DNA of 17,324 nt from an uncultured Treponema sp. (GTDB lineage: Bacteria; Spirochaetota; Spirochaetia; Treponematales; Treponemataceae): positions 1 to 17,324 of the forward strand of contig CALDID010000066.1 of the NCBI GenBank assembly GCA_937901865.1, given 5' to 3'. How positions within the stretch are numbered: the first letter of the stretch is position 1; each line of letters opens with the position of its first letter. Under the pieces are notes generated by a model. The model had not been told where the DNA came from. It did not search any database and worked only from the letters and a program-made list of their open reading frames with translations. The translations under genes were made by a program, and so were the position numbers. This document shows, in pieces, positions 14,053 to 17,324 of the stretch.

Positions 14053-14260
14053 CTTTGTGCAAGCTGTCGCAGTTATGCGACAGAACCAAAAGGAATATAC
14101 TTTGCATAAGGACTACAATAACTTAATGGCTATGAAAAGTTGGGAAGGAAAAGTTGATGCGCAGCTTAAAACTTTGAACAAAAACATTGAGAAAACGAAA
14201 AAAGAAATGCGAGCGCGCGCTCAACCGAGTCTACTAGAGGGAAAAGATGAAGCACGTTGA
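14027..14260 (+). CDS. Hypothetical coiled-coil protein, 77 aa
   Basis: Two consecutive ATGs (14024, 14027); the second is better spaced from CGGAG. A short N-terminal helix (EVSSFVQAVAVMRQNQKEY) is followed by a Lys-rich coiled coil (WEGKVDAQLKTLNKNIEKTK) and a basic end. Similar small phage proteins are unannotated. It overlaps the next gene by 14 nt. Confidence 0.68.
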   Translation: MIKFGEVSSFVQAVAVMRQNQKEYTLHKDYNNLMAMKSWEGKVDAQLKTLNKNIEKTKKEMRARAQPSLLEGKDEAR

Positions 14261-14594
14261 GGGGATTATAGACAAGACACATCGAACAGCAATGAAGAAC
14301 GAAAGGTTGATACAAGACATTGCTCATCGGCGTTGTAGTAAGATGTGTCCGCATTGGCAAGAGGAAGATAAGATGTGTGAGTTTTCGGCAGCACATACTA
14401 GGATAAAACTTGTTGAGTGCATAAGGTTTTTGAGAGCGCACCCTTACTTAAAGACTATTCTGAAATGTCCTAATTGCAGAACATTTTGTGGAATACGATT
14501 ACTGGAAGATGTGCGCAAAGATAATGCAAAACTAATGTGTCCGAAGTGCGGGCGGGAAGCAAGCAGTATATCTTTTATTGCTACAGATGATTAA
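14247..14594 (+). CDS. Zinc-ribbon protein, 115 aa
   Basis: Starts at ATG 14247, with AGAGG 6 nt upstream. The N-terminal half has three cysteines (C30, C34, C44) in a basic context (RRCSKMCPHWQEEDKMC). The C-terminal half has two CxxC knuckles, CPNC (74-77) and CPKC (98-101), typical of a zinc ribbon that binds nucleic acid or RNA polymerase. It could be a regulator of late transcription or a DNA-binding accessory protein, but no specific family fits. Confidence 0.72.
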   Translation: MKHVEGIIDKTHRTAMKNERLIQDIAHRRCSKMCPHWQEEDKMCEFSAAHTRIKLVECIRFLRAHPYLKTILKCPNCRTFCGIRLLEDVRKDNAKLMCPKCGREASSISFIATDD

Positions 14595-14636
14595 AAAAAA
14601 CAGTCTTGCTGCCTGTAGCAAGACCGTAAAAAAAAA
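14593..14636 (-). terminator. Hairpin flanked by A/T tracts, terminator-like on the minus strand
   Basis: GTCTTGCT (14603-14610) and AGCAAGAC (14617-14624) pair over 8 bp with a 6-nt loop. On the plus strand an A8 run precedes and an A9 run (14628-14636) follows. Read on the minus strand the hairpin is followed by eight Ts, the form of an intrinsic terminator, while neighbouring genes are on the plus strand. It may stop antisense reading that passes the main terminator at 16 kb. Confidence 0.5.
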
Positions 14637-14654
14637 GGTCGGAGGAAAAACAAA

Positions 14655-14822
14655 ATGCTTATGTCTATAAGACATAATACTATATACTGTTTGTTTTGTC
14701 AAGCAACGTATTTGATTACAGGCTTTATTTCGTCGGAAAATAATGGAGAACTTGTAAGAATCGGGAACGGCTATAACGAATACGACTTTCTTGACGGCTC
14801 ACCGTGCGGGGTAAAAGAATGA
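14655..14822 (+). CDS. Small CxxC protein, 55 aa
   Basis: ATG 14655, GGAGG 9 nt upstream, ending in an ATGA overlap with the next gene. It has a CLFC pair (12-15) and a late C51, with Gly/Asn-rich turns (GNGYNEYDFLDGSPC). It may bind one metal ion. Product unknown; a second in-frame ATG lies at 14661. Confidence 0.6.
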   Translation: MLMSIRHNTIYCLFCQATYLITGFISSENNGELVRIGNGYNEYDFLDGSPCGVKE

Positions 14823-15004
14823 ATTGGCACATTGTCAAAGACGGGAACTTGCCGAGTAAAAAAGGTTTGTATCTCTGTTACAGAATATGGAACTATCGAA
14901 AGGTATATGAGTTAATAGCTTTCGATGAGTATTGGATTACAGGCGGTATGCCTGAAGACAGAATCATTGCGTGGTGTGAGTTACCAGAACCGCCAAAGGA
15001 GTGA
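14819..15004 (+). CDS. DUF551-like protein, 61 aa
   Basis: Starts in an ATGA overlap. NWHIVKDGNLPSKKGLYLCY, FDEYWITGG and the ending IIAWCELPEPPKE match the small DUF551 phage/prophage family, whose members usually end in a W(M/C)xLPEPP motif. Function of the family is not known. Confidence 0.75.
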   Translation: MNWHIVKDGNLPSKKGLYLCYRIWNYRKVYELIAFDEYWITGGMPEDRIIAWCELPEPPKE

Positions 15005-15006
15005 GA

Positions 15007-15741
15007 ATGAAAATTGACGGTGTTGTACATTGTTTCTTTGAGCAGTCGGGAACTTTTAAGAGAGAGTTTCAAAAGCTCGGCTATAAAGCGTATGACTATG
15101 ATATACAAGACGAGTTTGACGAAACGGATTTTCAAATTGATTTGTTTAGAGAAATCGAAAAGGCTTATGACAATGGACTTTGTACTAAAAGTATTTTCGA
15201 CGAAATAACAAAAGACGATTTAATCATTGCCTTTTTCCCTTGCATTTACTTTGAAACAATACAACAGCTTGATTATGCACTGTTACGAAATGGCACACAA
15301 AATAAGCCATTGCATAAACGCATTGAATACGCACTTGACCGATTGGAGAAACGAACTAGATTGCACTCTTTACTCTATAAGCTAGTAGCGATTGCGGATA
15401 GAAAAGGGTTTAGGCTGATTATCGAAAATCCTGCGAAAACGCCTAATTATTTGATTACAGGGCAGAATTTTCCGCCGCCTACGATTATAGACAAAAATCG
15501 TATGGAGAGAGGGGATTATTTCAAGAAGCCTACGGCGTATTGGTTTTTCAACTGTGAGAATACAACAGGATTTTCACGGCAAAACGACAAGCAACAGAAA
15601 ATCATAACTGACTGCGCAAGTAGTAAAGGCGACGGGCTTTGTGGAGGTGAGCGGTCAATGATTTCAAGCGACTACGCTAGGAATTGGATATGTGATTTTG
15701 TGCTAGGCATAAATCAACATTTAGAAAATGAGCTTTTCTAG
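15007..15741 (+). CDS. Cytosine-5 DNA methyltransferase-like protein, 244 aa
   Basis: ATG 15007, with AAGGAG 5 nt upstream, is preferred to a GTG at 15001 lying on that site. It follows Dcm-type methyltransferase order: motif I-like FEQSGTF (11-17), acidic YDYDI (29-33), FFPCIYF (76-82) with PC in the place of the catalytic PCQ loop, and IENP (139-142) as motif VI. The C-terminal part has YFKKPTAYWFFNCE, seen in phage relatives. Motif I and the PC loop are divergent, so activity is uncertain. It could modify phage DNA against restriction. Confidence 0.6.
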   Translation: MKIDGVVHCFFEQSGTFKREFQKLGYKAYDYDIQDEFDETDFQIDLFREIEKAYDNGLCTKSIFDEITKDDLIIAFFPCIYFETIQQLDYALLRNGTQNKPLHKRIEYALDRLEKRTRLHSLLYKLVAIADRKGFRLIIENPAKTPNYLITGQNFPPPTIIDKNRMERGDYFKKPTAYWFFNCENTTGFSRQNDKQQKIITDCASSKGDGLCGGERSMISSDYARNWICDFVLGINQHLENELF

Positions 15742-15774
15742 GGAAAAGGTAAGTGATTTTAGAGAGAAAGAACT

Positions 15775-15975
15775 ATGAAGTATATTTTAATCCCGAAAAA
15801 CAATAAACCAAGGTCGGATTACAGCAGAATGTTTGTATTTCGTGATGCTGCAGAATTGGCGGAATATTTGGAATCTACTCCGTATGCTGTAAAAAAAGCC
15901 TTTCAAGACGGAGATGAAATCAACGGTTATTTTATCGACACTGTAGATGATAGGCGGTGTTGGAGGGAAGAGTAA
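15775..15975 (+). CDS. Small protein, possible NUMOD1-like DNA-binding motif, 66 aa
   Basis: AGAGAG precedes ATG 15775; the gene is 33 nt after the methyltransferase-like gene. AAELAEYLESTPYAVKKAFQDGDEINGYFI is reminiscent of NUMOD1/helix-turn-helix segments (AAxxLx...V...GYxI), which bind DNA in homing nucleases. It is too short for a full nuclease. Its TAA lies inside the shared terminator stem. Confidence 0.55.
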   Translation: MKYILIPKNNKPRSDYSRMFVFRDAAELAEYLESTPYAVKKAFQDGDEINGYFIDTVDDRRCWREE

Positions 15976-16016
15976 GAATAAAAGCCCTACTACAATAGTA
16001 GGGCTTTTATTCTTAC
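15972..16016. terminator. Perfect 20-bp bidirectional terminator
   Basis: The arms 15972-15991 and 15997-16016 are exact reverse complements, with a 5-nt loop. The arms carry a GC core (GCCCTACT) flanked by AAAA/TTTT, so each strand ends in a T-rich tract. The stop codons of both converging genes (15973-15975 plus, 16013-16015 minus) are inside the stem. It separates the plus-strand and minus-strand blocks. Confidence 0.9.
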
Positions 16017-16474
16017 TTCTGCTGGATTTTATCAAGCAACGCTTGCCACTTTGTGCTGTCTACATAGTAGGCTGGACATTTCTTTCCAGACCAATCATAG
16101 TGCCGCACAATCGGCAACTTGGGGAGAGTAGCAATAAGTTCTTTTAGTGTTTCAATACTCTTCTCACTGAACTCTCCTTCTTTGTTTTTGGGGATAACTT
16201 CGATGCCAATGCTGCTGTGGTTACCTTGCTTAGTGCCTGTGTGCCACGCCACCTTGTCATTTTCCCAGCACTGCAAGCACTCGTCATCTTTAACGATATA
16301 GTGTGCGCTAGGTTCTCCTCTACTGTCAATCCAATACTTTCTCACTTCTGCGGGTGTTTGATTGGGCAATGGTCCTGTGTAATGAATTGTAATACTGTCA
16401 GCTTTGCGGTCTACAAAATGTTTCCCTGTATCACACACGCTGCCGTTGGGGATTAAGTCTTTAGTTAGTTTCAT
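16013..16474 (-). CDS. N-acetylmuramoyl-L-alanine amidase (endolysin)
   Basis: 153 aa; GGAGTAAGCA before ATG. It matches the Amidase_2 / T7-lysozyme type: IHYTG with H31, WHTG with H78, and VRHYDWSGKKCP with H125, K131 and C133. H31, H125 and C133 fit the zinc ligands, and K131 fits the catalytic Lys. It should cut the bond between N-acetylmuramic acid and the peptide stem at lysis. It has no signal peptide and no binding domain, so a holin (not seen here) would release it. It is last in the minus-strand unit. Confidence 0.92.
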   Translation of the reverse strand: MKLTKDLIPNGSVCDTGKHFVDRKADSITIHYTGPLPNQTPAEVRKYWIDSRGEPSAHYIVKDDECLQCWENDKVAWHTGTKQGNHSSIGIEVIPKNKEGEFSEKSIETLKELIATLPKLPIVRHYDWSGKKCPAYYVDSTKWQALLDKIQQK

Positions 16475-16477
16475 TGC

Positions 16478-16891
16478 TTACTCCACCACGCACCAATCTT
16501 CTGCAAGCAAATCTGTCTGACTTGCAAGCCAACCAACCACATAAGAATCATCAGCAGCTTTCATATCAATGTGCGGGCAGATTTTCACTTTGCTATCACC
16601 GTAAAAACTCTTTGCGTTATCATTGCGCATAAGAGAGCCGTCAACCTCGCTTCCGTTCTGCAAGGTGAGAAACATTCCCTTTCCGTTCCAGCCTTTTCGT
16701 GCAATACGTTCACCCTTTTTCAAAAGATACAGAGCTTCTGAAAATGACAAATTACCACTTTCGTGATAGGCTTCCTCGAATGTTTCTTTTGGCGACCAGC
16801 TTTCATAGCCGTCTACTTGCAGCCCAGTGTCGATGTCTTTCCGTTGCTCTGGCTCTGCTTTTACAGATTTCAATCCAATGTACGAGTTCAT
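16478..16891 (-). CDS. DUF2829 (Tad2-like) protein with extra N-terminal domain
   Basis: 137 aa; AAGGAG 6 nt before ATG, with a T8 run further upstream. Residues 47-137 match DUF2829: LSFSEALYLLKKGERIARKGWNGKGMFL (48-75), then ICPHIDM and ASQTDLLAEDWCVV. Tad2 of phage SPO1 belongs to DUF2829 and binds the Thoeris signal gcADPR; related proteins also bind CBASS cyclic dinucleotides. Residues 1-45 add a small domain ending in SWSPKETFEEAYH that is seen in other phage proteins. The gene is 3 nt upstream of the amidase and on the same strand. An anti-defence role is inferred from family. Confidence 0.8.
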   Translation of the reverse strand: MNSYIGLKSVKAEPEQRKDIDTGLQVDGYESWSPKETFEEAYHESGNLSFSEALYLLKKGERIARKGWNGKGMFLTLQNGSEVDGSLMRNDNAKSFYGDSKVKICPHIDMKAADDSYVVGWLASQTDLLAEDWCVVE

Positions 16892-16904
16892 AGAATCTCC
16901 TTAT

Positions 16905-16912
16905 AAAAAAAA
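16905..16912 (-). promoter_or_regulatory. T8 tract upstream of the Tad2-like ribosome site
   Basis: On the minus strand, TATAACAAAC, eight Ts and then ATAAGGAG precede the ATG. Similar T/A tracts lie next to the ribosome sites at 10635, 11692 and 14655. U-rich leaders can help ribosomal protein S1 binding; a regulatory purpose is only inferred. Confidence 0.35.
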
Positions 16913-16922
16913 GTTTGTTATA

Positions 16923-17087
16923 CTACTCTTCAATACTGCTAACAGCAGACTCTTCTGATTGCTTGGATAAAGCAGTAGTTAAAAAATTAGCATACCAATT
17001 ATTGCTGCTAATCTGTAGCAATGCTCCAAGAAAAGCATCGATTGCTGTAATCGTACCAATAACTTCTGCCTTATATGGCAACAGCAT
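16923..17087 (-). CDS. Small protein, 54 aa
   Basis: ATG 17087 (minus), with AGGTGA 8 nt upstream, overlaps the upstream partial gene by 17 nt. The N-terminal half is mildly hydrophobic (YKAEVIGTITAIDAFLGALLQ) and amphipathic rather than a full membrane helix; the C terminus is acidic (QSEESAVSSIEE). It could be a holin-like or structural accessory protein next to the amidase, but no motif supports either. Confidence 0.6.
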   Translation of the reverse strand: MLLPYKAEVIGTITAIDAFLGALLQISSNNWYANFLTTALSKQSEESAVSSIEE

Positions 17088-17324
17088 AATAAATATCACC
17101 TACGCTATCCTTGTAGCAACGAACACCTTGCTTGATAATATACTCATCGCCTTCAACATCATAAATAGTCTTAGGCAATCCGTTCGCATAAGCGTGAACA
17201 CCGCGTATAAAGAAAGCACACCACTTGTTCTCAATGAAGTCAAGTCTGTCTATAACTTCTTGAATTACTTGCGTTATGTATTCATTTGTTACATAAGTGT
17301 TATTTACGACAGCCTCTTTTTCTT
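17071..17324 (-). CDS. Partial protein, C-terminal 83 residues
   Basis: Open from the window edge to TAA at 17071-17073 on the minus strand; the start lies outside. The fragment has a helical part (QVIQEVIDRLDFIENKW) followed by a strand-rich end (GVHAYANG, KTIYDVEGDEYIIKQGVRCY, VGDIYYAVAI). It looks like the C terminus of a larger phage protein, perhaps structural by position, but the family is not recognisable. Confidence 0.75.
   Translation of the reverse strand, partial: EKEAVVNNTYVTNEYITQVIQEVIDRLDFIENKWCAFFIRGVHAYANGLPKTIYDVEGDEYIIKQGVRCYKDSVGDIYYAVAI

Noticed and set aside
1..17324. CRISPR array, rRNA, insertion sequence or integration site
   Set aside because: No regularly spaced direct repeats, rRNA-like sequence, transposase or integrase motif was seen.

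Overview
The window looks like part of a tailed double-stranded DNA phage, or a prophage of one. Genes are tightly packed and mostly on one strand, with many 1-60 base overlaps. There is a DNA replication set (SNF2-type helicase, HNH-like protein, helicase-primase, a possible ssDNA-binding protein, SSB, family A DNA polymerase) and a separate opposite-strand block carrying a cell-wall amidase. The host is a bacterium that uses strong Shine-Dalgarno sites (AGGAGG-like before nearly every gene). The sequence is moderately AT-rich. I cannot name the host. No integrase, repressor, terminase or capsid gene is visible, so lifestyle cannot be judged.

Layout. The plus strand from 78 to 15975 appears to be three transcription units, each starting with a TATAAT box and the same 14-base near-palindrome (TATTCCCGTGAATA or its reverse complement). 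Unit 1 (78-5691) holds a 389-aa coiled-coil protein, a secreted protein with a possible transglutaminase-type Cys/His/Asp triad, six small unknown proteins (some Cys-rich or membrane-anchored), an SNF2-family helicase, an HNH-like protein and a small ORF. Unit 2 (5735-9626) holds two small proteins, an 859-aa helicase-primase with the helicase first and the primase second, and an unknown protein. Unit 3 (9820-15975) has a leader with a perfect 14-bp hairpin and a tRNA-like fold. It continues with an ssDNA-binding-like protein, a DUF5664/MazZ-like nucleotide hydrolase, SSB, a small protein, an exonuclease-less family A DNA polymerase, several small proteins, a DUF551-like protein and a cytosine-methyltransferase-like protein.

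The plus-strand genes end at a perfect 20-bp bidirectional terminator (15972-16016) that contains the stop codons of both converging genes. The minus-strand block, read right to left, is a partial gene entering from the window edge, a 54-aa ORF, a DUF2829 (Tad2-like) protein with an extra N-terminal domain, and a T7-lysozyme-type amidase.

Working model. SNF2 helicase, helicase-primase, SSB and polymerase copy the genome. The MazZ-like and methyltransferase-like proteins adjust nucleotide pools or modify DNA. The right-hand block adds lysis and probably escape from nucleotide-signal immunity (Thoeris/CBASS). The least explained parts are the shared operator at three promoters, the tRNA-like leader, the reversed helicase-primase, the proofreading-less polymerase and the secreted protease-like protein.
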